Notes: generated from the letters alone by a model not told the origin. A stretch of DNA of 64,000 bases from Rhodopirellula europaea 6C (GCF_000338295.1 NZ_ANMO01000246.1:1-64000), one strand, 5' to 3'; shown: positions 9,653-18,551, counted from the first letter of the stretch. Translations and numbers: made by a program.

Positions 9653-10510
9653 TCACTCCATTCGAATGCCGTCGCCATGCCAAAGGACTCGCAGGTCTTC
9701 TTTCGACCACTGCTCCAGCCCAACCGATGGATCTCCGACAAGCATCCGTTGCCCGTCGCTTGTCAGTCCCAATGCGACCACACTGTGCCCCATGCCTGGA
9801 ATCCATCCCCACTGATCGACATAGCGTCGGTCGTCGACTCCGTACGGCAACTTCACCGCCATCAACACTGGCCAATCATCGCGATTCCACATCTCATCCA
9901 ACGTTTCGTTCAGCACATTGACCGAACGACCTTGTTCGTCCGCGACCAATTTGATGCCACGATACAAACCAAGCGTTGGTGTACCACTCGAGTCCGTTAA
10001 ACACATGGGAATCAATTCGGATTCAGAAATGTCGATGCCTTCCGCACGTAGCAACGTCGCTTCCGCGGCGGGACTGCATGTCGCCCATGACGTTTGCATT
10101 GCGACACCGTTCTTCCACTCATCCCCACCTTCGGGCGCCGGACGGATGGCAATGGAAAGCAGCGGCCAAAGAATCGCGGCAGCAGACACCATCGCCAACA
10201 AAGCGGACAGAATTCCGCGACGCCAGGCGGGTGTCTTGGGGAGACGCAAGGCCCAACCCGCCGCAAGTGCCGCGAAGATGGACGCAAAGTTGGTGTAGAC
10301 GATCGCCGCAGAGTTGGACACGTATTTCGCCCAAAAGAGCTGACCAGACGCGTAGAACAGAAAGTAAATCATCGCCAAAACCGATAGCGACAGACATAGC
10401 ATCACGCGCTGGCCTTTGTCCGAATACCCGATCGCATACACAAACCAGCCCGCCGCTATCGATAAACCTGCCATTACCAACATCGCGATCATCAAATCAG
10501 TCGCTATCAA
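9653..10510 (-). CDS. Membrane protein with C39-like cysteine peptidase domain
   Basis: The 285-residue product has about four hydrophobic helices in its first 122 residues. A soluble domain follows in which QTSWATCSPAA gives the candidate nucleophile Cys145, GMGHSVVALG gives His242 and VGDPSVG gives Asp260, the order and spacing of C39 (bacteriocin-processing) peptidases. By family it would cleave a leader or act as a membrane-bound protease; no precursor peptide gene is visible nearby. The start used is TTG at 10510 because AAGGAAGAG precedes it by a few bases; ATG at 10492 is the alternative. It lies 206 bases upstream of the SbnA-like gene on the same strand, so co-transcription is possible. 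Confidence 0.7.
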   Translation of the reverse strand: MIATDLMIAMLVMAGLSIAAGWFVYAIGYSDKGQRVMLCLSLSVLAMIYFLFYASGQLFWAKYVSNSAAIVYTNFASIFAALAAGWALRLPKTPAWRRGILSALLAMVSAAAILWPLLSIAIRPAPEGGDEWKNGVAMQTSWATCSPAAEATLLRAEGIDISESELIPMCLTDSSGTPTLGLYRGIKLVADEQGRSVNVLNETLDEMWNRDDWPVLMAVKLPYGVDDRRYVDQWGWIPGMGHSVVALGLTSDGQRMLVGDPSVGLEQWSKEDLRVLWHGDGIRME

Positions 10511-10950
10511 CTGCTCTTCCTTCGGCTGAAGTCGTTCAAAACTGTGATCGGCGGCCTGCGAAACAAATCGCGGGGACGAGACACGCCAATCATCGTTGCG
10601 GCATCAACGCAAGTCTCACGCCGTAATGGGTTGAACCGTCCCACAAGCAGCTTCCCACCGACCGCAAACCGGTCAGCTCGCTCGGTAAACGTCCCATCGA
10701 GCGTGCAACAACCGCGAACCTGAACATTCTTGATCGTATCGGCGATCGAAGAAACCAAGTGGCATAGGCTTCCAGCCTGTGATCCGCGCAATCACAGGCC
10801 GGAAGCCTATGCCACCAATTCAACGCGTTTTGCTACTCCGATGGAAACCCCGAAAACTCATTGTGTTTCTATCAAGGCGTCAGCGCGGCACGCGATCTGC
10901 TTCCATTGTCCTTCGAAATTCAAAATCGCACAAAAAATGAGGACAAGAAT
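10511..10950. other. Intergenic region between divergent genes, with an inverted repeat
   Basis: This stretch of 440 bases separates the minus-strand C39-like gene from the plus-strand PfpI-like gene. It holds the perfect-looking palindromic repeat at 10759-10815. No short open frame in it looks coding. Confidence 0.6.
10759..10815. repeat. 24-base inverted repeat, dispersed-repeat type
   Basis: Arms 10759-10782 (GTGGCATAGGCTTCCAGCCT followed by GTGA) and 10792-10815 are complementary at 23 of 24 positions around a 9-base loop (TCCGCGCAA). No T-run follows, so it is not a typical intrinsic terminator. Similar GGCATAGGCTTCCAGCCTG palindromes recur in Rhodopirellula intergenic regions as far as I recall, so it is probably a REP-like element. 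Confidence 0.7.
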
Positions 10951-11517
10951 ATGAGTGACCAAACACTGAACAAGAAGCGTATCGCCTTTCTCGCAACGGA
11001 CGGCTTCGAGCAAGTCGAATTGACCAAGCCATGGGACGCGATCAAATCCGCTGGCGCAGAAGTCGTCTTGGTTTCGCCGAAGGATGGAAAGATCCAAGGC
11101 ATGAACCATGATGTAAATGCCGACCAGTTCACGGTCGACCAAAACGTCAGCAATGTTTCCGCGGAAGACTTCGACGGATTGGTGTTGCCAGGCGGTGTCG
11201 CCAACCCCGATTCACTTCGCACCTGCGAAACATCGGTCAGCTTCATTCGCGACTTTTTCAAGCAACACAAACCCGTTGCGGCCATTTGCCACGGACCGTG
11301 GACGTTGATCGAGGCGGACCTTGTCCGTGGGCGCCGAGTCACTTCTTGGCCAAGCCTGAAGACTGACTTGAAGAACGCGGGCGCTGAATGGGTCGACGAG
11401 GAATGCGTGTGCGACGAAGGCCTGGTGACAAGTCGCAACCCCGATGACTTGCCAGCCTTCTGCGACAAAGCGATCGAAGAATTCGCTGAAGGCAAGCACG
11501 CCGCCCAAACGGTCTGA
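10951..11517 (+). CDS. PfpI/DJ-1 family protein (type 1 glutamine amidotransferase-like)
   Basis: The ATG at 10951 is preceded by TGAGGA about 8 bases upstream, giving 188 residues. The chain shows LATDGFEQVEL with Glu20, LVLPGGVANPDSLR, and the nucleophile elbow AAICHGPW with Cys113, followed by RRVTSWPSLKTDLKNAG. This matches PfpI/YhbO/YfkM-type stress proteins (ThiJ-PfpI superfamily). YfkM and related proteins are general-stress proteins with debated protease, chaperone or deglycase activity. A strong terminator follows at 11533, so the gene is a separate transcription unit from the AhpD-like gene. Confidence 0.9.
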   Translation: MSDQTLNKKRIAFLATDGFEQVELTKPWDAIKSAGAEVVLVSPKDGKIQGMNHDVNADQFTVDQNVSNVSAEDFDGLVLPGGVANPDSLRTCETSVSFIRDFFKQHKPVAAICHGPWTLIEADLVRGRRVTSWPSLKTDLKNAGAEWVDEECVCDEGLVTSRNPDDLPAFCDKAIEEFAEGKHAAQTV

Positions 11518-11532
11518 TCCGTTCATCGCTTC

Positions 11533-11570
11533 AACAGGCCAGTTCAATTGAGCTGGCCTGTTTCTTTTCA
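11533..11570 (+). terminator. Rho-independent terminator after the PfpI-like gene
   Basis: AACAGGCCAG (11533-11542) pairs with CTGGCCTGTT (11553-11562), extended inward by further pairs to about 13 base pairs around an AATT loop. It is followed by TTCTTTT. It begins 15 bases after the stop codon. Confidence 0.9.
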
Positions 11571-11601
11571 GGTCCGTCCCCACGATACTCGGAAACTCAC
11601 C

Positions 11602-12114
11602 ATGGCCTACGCACAACCACTCTCCATCAATGAAGCTCCCGACGAATCCAAACCGATTCTCGAAGCAATCGAAAAGAAGTTTGGTCAGTCGATGAACATC
11701 TTCAGCACGTTGGCTCACCAGCCTGACGTGTTGGGCGGCATGACTCAGATCAACGATGGCCTCGAGAATGATCTGCCAGCGAAGTATCGTGAACTCGCTT
11801 ACTATAAAGCGTCCCAGTTGAATTCGTGCGACTACTGCTCGCACTACCATCGCCAAGCCGCAAAAAAGGCAGGATTGTCTGATGAACAACTCGATTCAAT
11901 GAACGTCAGCAGCGGCGACTTGTTCGACGAAAAAGAACGAGCCGTTCTGAAATATGCCGAACAACTGACGGCCAAGGCCAACGTTGATTCCTCTGTGGTG
12001 AAGGAACTCAAGTTGTTCCTCAATGAAAAGCAACTCGTCACGCTCGCTGCAGCGGTCGCTCTCGCGAATTTCACGAATCGCATCAACCACGGATTGGACA
12101 TTGAACTGCCATGA
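11602..12114 (+). CDS. AhpD-like carboxymuconolactone decarboxylase family protein
   Basis: The 170-residue protein belongs to the CMD/AhpD all-helical family. KYRELAYYKASQLNSCDYCSHYH carries the redox-active pair Cys76 and Cys79 with His83 behind them, the layout of AhpD peroxidase-related proteins. Such proteins reduce peroxides or relay thiol electrons. The gene overlaps the next one, a flavin disulfide reductase, by four bases (ATGA at 12111-12114), so the pair is translationally coupled and may form an electron-transfer partnership. The ATG at 11602 is used because similarity to the family begins there; no good Shine-Dalgarno is visible. Confidence 0.88.
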   Translation: MAYAQPLSINEAPDESKPILEAIEKKFGQSMNIFSTLAHQPDVLGGMTQINDGLENDLPAKYRELAYYKASQLNSCDYCSHYHRQAAKKAGLSDEQLDSMNVSSGDLFDEKERAVLKYAEQLTAKANVDSSVVKELKLFLNEKQLVTLAAAVALANFTNRINHGLDIELP

Positions 12115-13466
12115 GCAGCGAACAATTCGACTTGGTGGTCCTGGGAACGGGGCCATCCGGCGGTACGGTCGCGACCAAAATCGCAAAATTAGGCAAGCGA
12201 GTCGCGTTGGTCGATTCTCGAACCTTCGGTGGCGTCTGCGCACTTCGTGGATGCAACCCTAAAAAGGTCTATGTCAACGCGGGGCAGTTGGTTGACCAAG
12301 TCCGACGGAGCGAAGGGAAACTGGTTTCAGATGCGTCGGTCAACATAGACTGGAAACAACTTCACGCTTTCAAAACCGAGTTCACGCAGCCTGTCGCTAA
12401 CAAGTCGGAACAATCCTTTCAAGACAAGAGGATCAAGACGTTCCACGGTGTCGCTCGTTTCATTTCACCCGATACGATCGACGTCGTCGGAACGGAACTG
12501 ACCGCTGACCGATTCTTGATCGCCACTGGTGGACGCCCTCGAGAACTCTCGTTCGATGGTGCAGAGCATGTCACTCGCAGCGATGAATTCCTTGAATTGG
12601 AATCCATGCCCAAACACGTCGTCTTCGTCGGCGGTGGATACATCTCCATGGAATTCGCGGGCGTGGTTGCCCGTGCGGGGTGCCGAGTGACCGTGATCGA
12701 ACAGAACGATCAAGTGCTATCTGGATTCGACCCCGACCTCGTCAATCAATTGACCGATTCGCTCCGTGATCACGGAATTCAATTCCAGATGAATGCCGAG
12801 ATCACTGGAATCGAAAAGTCTTCGGACGGTTGCTTGCACGTTCATCTCGCGAATGAAGATGCACCGATCAAGTGTGGTTTGGTGGTTCACGGTGCGGGTC
12901 GAGTCCCGAACATCGACGAACTAACCCTTTCGCGAGGCGAGATTGAGCACAGTGAGAAAGGAATCGCAGTCAACGAGTTCATGCAGAACCCAACCAACCC
13001 GCGAGTCTTCGCGACGGGCGACTGCGCCGACACCGGAATGCCTCGGTTGACCCCTGTTGCAAACGAAGACGCACGCACCGCGACGAAGAATCTGTTTTCG
13101 GACAACTTGGAGCAGACACCCGACTACGGGTATGTCCCCAAGGTCGCGTTCACCATCCCATGCATCGCTTCGGTCGGTTTGTCCGAAGAAGCTGCTCGCC
13201 AGAGCAACGACAACGTGAAGGTTCTCAGCGACGACACTTCGTCGTGGGGAAGCGTTCGCAAAACTGGATCGACGGTAGCCGGCTACAAAATTCTCGTCGA
13301 TTCGGAAACCGATGAGATTCTTGGTGCCCACTTGCTCGGCCCTTCCGCGGAGGAAACCATCAACCTGTTTGCTCTCGCGATGAAGTTCAACCTGACGGCA
13401 ACGAACATGAAGTCGACCCTGTTCGCCTTTCCGACCTTCGCGTCGGACGTGCGCTCCATGCTGTAG
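12111..13466 (+). CDS. Flavin-dependent pyridine nucleotide-disulfide oxidoreductase
   Basis: The 451-residue protein has the FAD fold LGTGPSGG (11-18) and the redox disulfide segment GGVCALRGCNPKKV with Cys43 and Cys48. The NAD(P) fold is FVGGGYISMEFAGV, the FAD motif is VFATGDCAD, and a C-terminal dimerisation domain follows. It resembles glutathione reductase and dihydrolipoamide dehydrogenase. The C-terminal segment reads FAFPTFASD, where those enzymes have HPTxSE, so the usual catalytic His is not at its expected place. The specific substrate is therefore uncertain. It is coupled by ATGA to the AhpD-like gene and could re-reduce it. Confidence 0.88.
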   Translation: MSSEQFDLVVLGTGPSGGTVATKIAKLGKRVALVDSRTFGGVCALRGCNPKKVYVNAGQLVDQVRRSEGKLVSDASVNIDWKQLHAFKTEFTQPVANKSEQSFQDKRIKTFHGVARFISPDTIDVVGTELTADRFLIATGGRPRELSFDGAEHVTRSDEFLELESMPKHVVFVGGGYISMEFAGVVARAGCRVTVIEQNDQVLSGFDPDLVNQLTDSLRDHGIQFQMNAEITGIEKSSDGCLHVHLANEDAPIKCGLVVHGAGRVPNIDELTLSRGEIEHSEKGIAVNEFMQNPTNPRVFATGDCADTGMPRLTPVANEDARTATKNLFSDNLEQTPDYGYVPKVAFTIPCIASVGLSEEAARQSNDNVKVLSDDTSSWGSVRKTGSTVAGYKILVDSETDEILGAHLLGPSAEETINLFALAMKFNLTATNMKSTLFAFPTFASDVRSML

Positions 13467-13635
13467 TCTTCGGCGGGCAATCCGAACCTGAAGTTCTGCT
13501 CCAGGGGCGTCGCCCGCTGGCTATATTGAAACAGGCCGTTGGCCATCCTACGAAAAAACGCAGATTCAAAACTCACGCGTCGAGTTGTGAACTTGCTCAC
13601 ATTAACAAGCCGCTAGGCGTTGGATCGGCTTGAAA

Positions 13636-14622
13636 TCATAGACCACTGCCATCAGCGGTCAGAACGACTTTGCCTCGTTCCACGCCGTTCTCGACATGCT
13701 GGTGTGCTCGGCTCAATTGAGAAAAGGGATATATCGCGTCAATCGTGATTTGCAGTTGCCCCTTCTCTCGCATTTCAATCAGCGTCCGCAAATCGTCCGC
13801 ATTGGGCTTTGCCAGCATCACTGTTCCCGATTTGGACATCGGCCAAGTCACCAGGGTCATCAACATGCCTTTCGCGTCGGGCTCCGTCGAGACATAGCGG
13901 CCGCCGTCGTTGAGCACCTTCTTAACATCCCAGAATCCAGACTTCCCTGCCGCATCAAAAATGAGATCCCAACGCTCTTCCGATTCGGTGAAGTCGGTCT
14001 TTTCGTAGTCATAAAAGTGGTCGGCACCCAATGACCGACAATATTCCTCGTTGTCGCCGCTGGCGACAGCATCCACATGGCAATTGAAAGCCTTGGCAAT
14101 CTGAACAGCGAACATTCCAACTCCGCCGCTCGCTCCGTTGATCAAAACGCGTTTTCCCTCTGCGATGTTTCCGTGATCACGGAGTGATTGCAGGGCGGTT
14201 GTTCCGGCCAAGGGAATTGCTGCCGCCTCGTTGAAACTCAAGGAGTCGGGGATCGCTGCCGTCACGTCCACGGCAGCCACCGCGAAGTCGGCACTCGCGC
14301 CCCCTCGCATCGTGTCAAGAAACGCGATCACTCGGTCGCCCACCTTGAAGGGGCTATCGGCGGCACAATCCGCGATCATTCCAGACACGTCGTAGCCAGG
14401 AACGCGAGGAAATCCACCCGGCAGCAACCCTTTCATCTCGCCACTCCGAATTCGGTAGTCGATCGGATTAACGCTTGATGCCTGAACATCGATCATTACC
14501 TGCCCAGGAAGTCGGTCAGGCAAAGGAACGACCCCCGAATGCAAGACGTTCGCGTCGCCATAGTCGTCGTAAACAACCGCATTCATCGTGTCACGTTTGT
14601 TCTGGGTCGCTGACGCACTCAT
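13636..14622 (-). CDS. Zinc-free MDR oxidoreductase (quinone reductase-like)
   Basis: Starting at ATG 14622, preceded by AAGAGG on the minus strand, the product is 328 residues. It shows the GroES-like N-terminal half (SSVNPIDYRIRSG, FPRVPGYDVSGMI, VGDRVIAF) and the nucleotide-binding half (LINGASGGVGMFAVQIAKA, LGADHFYDY, DLIFDAAG). Zinc ligands of alcohol dehydrogenases are absent, which fits NADPH:quinone reductase-like members. The ending QHVENGVERGKVVL is typical. It is divergent from the SDR gene at 14910. Confidence 0.9.
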   Translation of the reverse strand: MSASATQNKRDTMNAVVYDDYGDANVLHSGVVPLPDRLPGQVMIDVQASSVNPIDYRIRSGEMKGLLPGGFPRVPGYDVSGMIADCAADSPFKVGDRVIAFLDTMRGGASADFAVAAVDVTAAIPDSLSFNEAAAIPLAGTTALQSLRDHGNIAEGKRVLINGASGGVGMFAVQIAKAFNCHVDAVASGDNEEYCRSLGADHFYDYEKTDFTESEERWDLIFDAAGKSGFWDVKKVLNDGGRYVSTEPDAKGMLMTLVTWPMSKSGTVMLAKPNADDLRTLIEMREKGQLQITIDAIYPFSQLSRAHQHVENGVERGKVVLTADGSGL

Positions 14623-14909
14623 AGCAGCCTCTTTCTTCGGTGTTTTAGTGTATTGCCAATCTCGCGATTCGCGAGGTTTCAAAGCATTCGACGTCAACTC
14701 AAAGCAATTGATGTTCCAGACTCGCGAAGACCTGCCCCCAGCATAAAACAGCGGTGGTGAAATCGACTTGGACGCTTGGACCACCCTAACGAGCGAGTCA
14801 CGCTCGAACGATTCGGAACATTGTTTGCATCCAGCAACCGCTGCATCGGCAATGTGATGCCTAGCCAAACCAGAATCCAACCGAAAACAGTGAAAAATGG
14901 AGATCCAGA

Positions 14910-15812
14910 ATGTCCACCGCTACCGAAGAACGCGTTCAGTTGGTCGATCCGAGACAAGCGTATGCGAGGCCGCCATTTGAAGATCAAGAGGCGATGAAGA
15001 TGCCGGGCAGCACCGAAAAAATGAATCCACGGCCTGATCACGGCGAGGAAAGCTACGAAGGCTCAGGCAAACTCAAGGGTCTGACAGCATTGATTACCGG
15101 CGCAGACAGCGGAATCGGCCGAGCGATTGCAATTTGTTACGCGCGAGAAGGTGCGAACATCGCGATCAATTATCTCTCCGAAGACGCGGACGCGAAACAA
15201 ACGGCAGAAGTCGCTAAGCAAGCTGGCGTCGACGTGTCCGTGATTCGCGGCGATCTTCGCGAGGAATCGTTTTGCAATGACTTAGTCGAAAAGACTCGCC
15301 AAGAACACGGGGCAATCGACATTCTCGTAAACAACGCGGCTTATCAAGAGACAGCCGATGATGTCGACGAATTTTCGACTGATCTATTCGATCGCATTTT
15401 CAAAACCAACGTCTACGCTCCGTTCTGGCTCTCTCGTGCCGTAATGAAACATCTGCCACCGGGTGGAAGCATTATCAACACGGTATCAATCCAAGGCTAT
15501 GATCCCTCGCCGTACTTGCTGCCATACGCGTCTACGAAATCAGCGATGTTGGGCATGACCAAGGGCTTGGCAAAATTGGCGATGGATCACGGAGTACGGG
15601 TCAACGCGGTGGCGCCCGGTCCCGTTTGGACTCCCTTGATTCCAGGATCGATGCCTGAGGATAAGTTTAAAGAGTTCGGAGCGAACAACCTATTCGGTCG
15701 TCCTGCCCAACCAATCGAATTGGCACCGCTCTACGTCTGGTTAGCCAGCCCCGATGCGAGCTACGTGACCGGTGAAGTCTTCGGATGCACCGGCGGTCGC
15801 ACACCCGTCTGA
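14910..15812 (+). CDS. Short-chain dehydrogenase/reductase (YhdF/YhxD type)
   Basis: The 300-residue protein has the long N-terminal arm (QAYARPPFEDQ, TEKMNPRPDHGE) characteristic of the YhdF/YhxD-type SDRs. The cofactor motif TGADSGIG is at 63-70, NNAA at 141-144, a Ser-containing strand TVSIQG follows, and the catalytic pair is Tyr206 and Lys210 (YASTK). B. subtilis relatives belong to the general-stress response; the physiological substrate is unknown. Shine-Dalgarno-like GGAG lies about 9 bases before the ATG. A terminator follows at 15865. Confidence 0.92.
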   Translation: MSTATEERVQLVDPRQAYARPPFEDQEAMKMPGSTEKMNPRPDHGEESYEGSGKLKGLTALITGADSGIGRAIAICYAREGANIAINYLSEDADAKQTAEVAKQAGVDVSVIRGDLREESFCNDLVEKTRQEHGAIDILVNNAAYQETADDVDEFSTDLFDRIFKTNVYAPFWLSRAVMKHLPPGGSIINTVSIQGYDPSPYLLPYASTKSAMLGMTKGLAKLAMDHGVRVNAVAPGPVWTPLIPGSMPEDKFKEFGANNLFGRPAQPIELAPLYVWLASPDASYVTGEVFGCTGGRTPV

Positions 15813-15864
15813 TCGCGTCAGCATGTAGTCACTCGGAGAAAAACGCCGAAAACAGATGTTCCAT

Positions 15865-15900
15865 GGCAGGTTCACCCCATTGGCGAACCTGCCTTTTCTC
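15865..15900. terminator. Intrinsic terminator between convergent genes
   Basis: GGCAGGTTC (15865-15873) pairs perfectly with GAACCTGCC (15885-15893) across an 11-base loop, followed by TTTTCT on the plus strand. It ends the SDR gene; the DUF3140 gene converges from the other side and may share the hairpin. Confidence 0.85.
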
Positions 15901-16244
15901 TACTTCGAAGGATCATGGCCCCAATTCTTGAGGCTGTAGGACCAGTCCGTTCCAGAAACATCGCCGTCGGGTTCTTGTGCCACATGCCGCTTGATGTAGC
16001 CACAAACCTTTTGCATGTGATCCACTTGTTCGTCAGAAAGATCCGATTTGTTAGTGCGTTTGATCTCGATGATCTTGCGAGCCGACTGCCGACCGACGGA
16101 TTCATCATCGCCTTCTTTGGTTTGACCAACTGATTTGGACTCGTCCGTTTCCAACCAATCCTCAATCTCCTTGGGCTGCATGTTCACGAGGTCATAGAAC
16201 TCTTCGTAAATCTCTTCTTGCTTCTCCGATAGGCTGGTCGCCAT
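15900..16244 (-). CDS. DUF3140 family protein
   Basis: From the ATG at 16244, which has GGAAGG upstream on the minus strand, the product is 114 residues. It is acidic and soluble, with LSEKQEEIYEEFYDLVNMQPKEIEDWL near the N-terminus, a KIIEIKRT core, and a C-terminal HMQKVCGYIKRHVAQ...LKNWGHDP segment, all as in DUF3140. That family has no known activity but turns up in stress-related gene sets. It follows the triheme cytochrome gene on the same strand by 85 bases. An upstream in-frame ATG at 16259 would add five residues. Confidence 0.8.
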   Translation of the reverse strand: MATSLSEKQEEIYEEFYDLVNMQPKEIEDWLETDESKSVGQTKEGDDESVGRQSARKIIEIKRTNKSDLSDEQVDHMQKVCGYIKRHVAQEPDGDVSGTDWSYSLKNWGHDPSK

Positions 16245-16329
16245 GATCAAACCTTCCATTGCTGACTGTGTGGTGAAAGAACAATACGTCTTCCTCGCTG
16301 CAACCGAATGAAATCAGCGATGGGCCAGT

Positions 16330-17424
16330 TCATTTCTCCGGACGTTCGTCAGGCGTTTGCAGGGAAGCGTAAAAGGTTGCCAGATCAGACCGTTCCTGTT
16401 CGGACAACTTGTCTGCAATGGGATGCATCAAGCGTGCCGTTTGAGCCCCACCTCGGACTCGCTTCTGGAATAGTTCCAATTGTCGCTGCAGATACCACTT
16501 TGACTGCCCCGCCAAATTGGGATATTCATCGCGTCGGTTCTCCGCATCCGGTCCGTGACACTTTTGACAAGAAGGAATTTTTCGTCCGCGATCACCATTC
16601 ATCGCAAGCTCACGGCCTCGTTCAATCGTAGCGTGATCCGCTACCTCTGCTTCAAGACTGGCAGGCAGATTGGTCGAAACCGTTTCGTGATAGTGTTTGG
16701 ACAGAGCATCAATTTCTTGATCGGTCAGAGCATGACACACCGGCATCATCACACCACTGTTCCGTTCGGACGATCGGAACGCAAGCAACGACAGCCGGAG
16801 ATAGCCTTCCGCTTGACCGGTCAGATGCGGAACTTGTTTGCCCGCACGGCTGACTCCGTCCACGCCATGACAATCAACGCAAGCTTGAAGGACAGGCAAC
16901 TTCGCAAGTGCAGCCAAGTCGTTTTCTGATCGCTCCGCATCAAAGGCTTCGCGATTCTCTTCCAAAGCTTGTCGCAGGTACGCGACCACGGGCCAGATCT
17001 CATCACTTCGCGTTGGAACGGGCCAAGCGGGCATGCCAGCGAACTTGATTCCGTGCTGGATGATGTAGTGCAACTCCCTCGGTTCCTTCTCAAGCAGCGA
17101 TCGGTCCAGCCTCGGTGGAGTCGGTGTCATCCCCTTGGCAACGGGCGGCTGTTCTTGCCCCGGCAAACCGTGACAGAAACGGCAGTTCGTTTTATAGATC
17201 TCGGCTCCCAATCTCGCGTCCATCAGGCCACTGTCTTCTGGTGGCTGAGTTCCACGAGAGTGAAAACTCACCGACCGGTCGCTTGCGAAGTTGAGAAACC
17301 AACGTGTGATCTGCCAGTGACCACTGCTGGCCTTGACCGGTACCACTCCGCTCACCAAGACAACGGTGCCGAGCATCCCAAAAACGCAACACGCGATCAA
17401 GGCTCGCTTCCAAGTCAACAACAT
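16330..17424 (-). CDS. Triheme c-type cytochrome
   Basis: The 364-residue protein starts with a signal peptide or anchor (MLLTWKRALIACCVFGMLGTVVLV). It carries three CXXCH haem sites: CRFCH (81-85), CVDCH (182-186) and CQKCH (286-290). Each is followed by a cytochrome c domain with a downstream Met (GMPAWP, VMMPV, ARLMHP). The second and third domains resemble the tandem arrangement of cytochrome c4/c553. As the last gene of the cox cluster, 42 bases after ctaG, it is the likely periplasmic electron donor to the oxidase. Confidence 0.92.
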   Translation of the reverse strand: MLLTWKRALIACCVFGMLGTVVLVSGVVPVKASSGHWQITRWFLNFASDRSVSFHSRGTQPPEDSGLMDARLGAEIYKTNCRFCHGLPGQEQPPVAKGMTPTPPRLDRSLLEKEPRELHYIIQHGIKFAGMPAWPVPTRSDEIWPVVAYLRQALEENREAFDAERSENDLAALAKLPVLQACVDCHGVDGVSRAGKQVPHLTGQAEGYLRLSLLAFRSSERNSGVMMPVCHALTDQEIDALSKHYHETVSTNLPASLEAEVADHATIERGRELAMNGDRGRKIPSCQKCHGPDAENRRDEYPNLAGQSKWYLQRQLELFQKRVRGGAQTARLMHPIADKLSEQERSDLATFYASLQTPDERPEK

Positions 17425-17466
17425 GAGCCCGCACCATTGATTTGCGTTGAAAGATGAAATCCAGAA

Positions 17467-18138
17467 TCACTCATGAGGTGCACTCCCGAAATGTCGCTGG
17501 AACGATGCAGGAGCAAGTCGCGACGAAAGCTTCTCGCCATCGCCGACCAAATCCTTCGTGAGCCAGAGGCCGCCGGCCAAGAATGCGATCCCGCCAACCA
17601 CCAGCATCACCGCTCCGCCAAGGTGTTGGTCCGTGATTGGTTCCAGCCACACCGAATGATGGTGTGAATAGAGCAATCTCGGCGAAAGCGTCAGCAAGGC
17701 ACCAAGCAACGTCATGTGCATGGAAGTCAGCAACAACCCAATCACCCCCGCACCGCTGCGAGATGGCGAACGCGGTGCCGAGCCTCCAAACGCCGAGATC
17801 CACACCCACACTCCAGCCGCCAGAAACATGGATTGCTCGATAACAAATCCCAACAAAGAGTGACGAGCAAAGTGATGCAGCCCCGGCGCGTGCCACGCCC
17901 ATACGATCAACAGCTCACCCACCGAAGCTGGAATTGGCGAAAACAAACTCGGCACCTTCCGAACAGGATCCAATCGCGTCCCGGAGGCGGCGATCGCGAG
18001 CAACGGAGACGCAACGGCAACCACCGCCATGTGCAACATCATGTGAGCGGCAAAGGAGACTTGTGCGAGTTCAGGCAACGGCCCCAACCACGCAAGTCCG
18101 AGCACCAACCAGCCGAGATTCCACATCCAAAGTTTCAT
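17467..18138 (-). CDS. ctaG: Cytochrome c oxidase assembly protein, CtaG (caa3 type)
   Basis: The 223-residue polytopic membrane protein shows the caa3_CtaG family pattern: an early HMMLHMAVVAVASPLL helix, a WAWHAPGLHHFARH loop, a THM-like segment SMHMTLLGALLTLSPRLLY, and the SHHH cluster before the last helices. Family members help metallate or assemble the caa3-type oxidase. ATG 18138 overlaps the upstream stop by one base (TGATG), a coupling signal; a TTG three codons upstream is the alternative start. Confidence 0.88.
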   Translation of the reverse strand: MKLWMWNLGWLVLGLAWLGPLPELAQVSFAAHMMLHMAVVAVASPLLAIAASGTRLDPVRKVPSLFSPIPASVGELLIVWAWHAPGLHHFARHSLLGFVIEQSMFLAAGVWVWISAFGGSAPRSPSRSGAGVIGLLLTSMHMTLLGALLTLSPRLLYSHHHSVWLEPITDQHLGGAVMLVVGGIAFLAGGLWLTKDLVGDGEKLSSRLAPASFQRHFGSAPHE

Positions 18139-18551
18139 CAGTCGCAACTCCCCACCAAGACGAACACCAAAACGGTGAACAAAGTCGCCACGACGCTCAG
18201 TGATGACAGCAAGAACGCGGTGAAGCCAAAGAAGTGCGTTCGATCCGTGGGATCGTCAAAGTCATACGGCACGGGTGGATCGCCGCGTCGAAAGTTGCGA
18301 TAGCTCGAGTAGCCAACCCAGATGATCACTGGCAAGGCGATCGCCGTGTAAATCCCGACGGATATCTGAAGAGGGCGAAGGTTTCCCTCCCCAATTTTTT
18401 CGCACCAGACCGCAGCGGTGATGTAGCACGCCAAGAAATGAATTGCCCACACCGATGGAGAGATCGCGATCCACCACAAACGCTTCTTCATCGGGCGGCG
18501 TTGCCCGTGTTCATGCAGTGGTACCGGTTGCTGATTCACGCTCTCACTCAT
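18138..18551 (-). CDS. Small membrane protein in the cox operon, possibly subunit IV-like
   Basis: The start at 18551 overlaps the coxA stop by one base (TGATG), giving 137 residues. The N-terminus is hydrophilic and His/Arg-containing, then come about three hydrophobic helices (IAISPSVWAIHFLACYITAAVW, ISVGIYTAIALPVIIWVGY, FFGFTAFLLSSLSVVATLF). I do not recognise a named family. The place between coxAC and ctaG, with overlapping starts on both sides, suggests an oxidase subunit or assembly factor. Confidence 0.75.
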   Translation of the reverse strand: MSESVNQQPVPLHEHGQRRPMKKRLWWIAISPSVWAIHFLACYITAAVWCEKIGEGNLRPLQISVGIYTAIALPVIIWVGYSSYRNFRRGDPPVPYDFDDPTDRTHFFGFTAFLLSSLSVVATLFTVLVFVLVGSCD

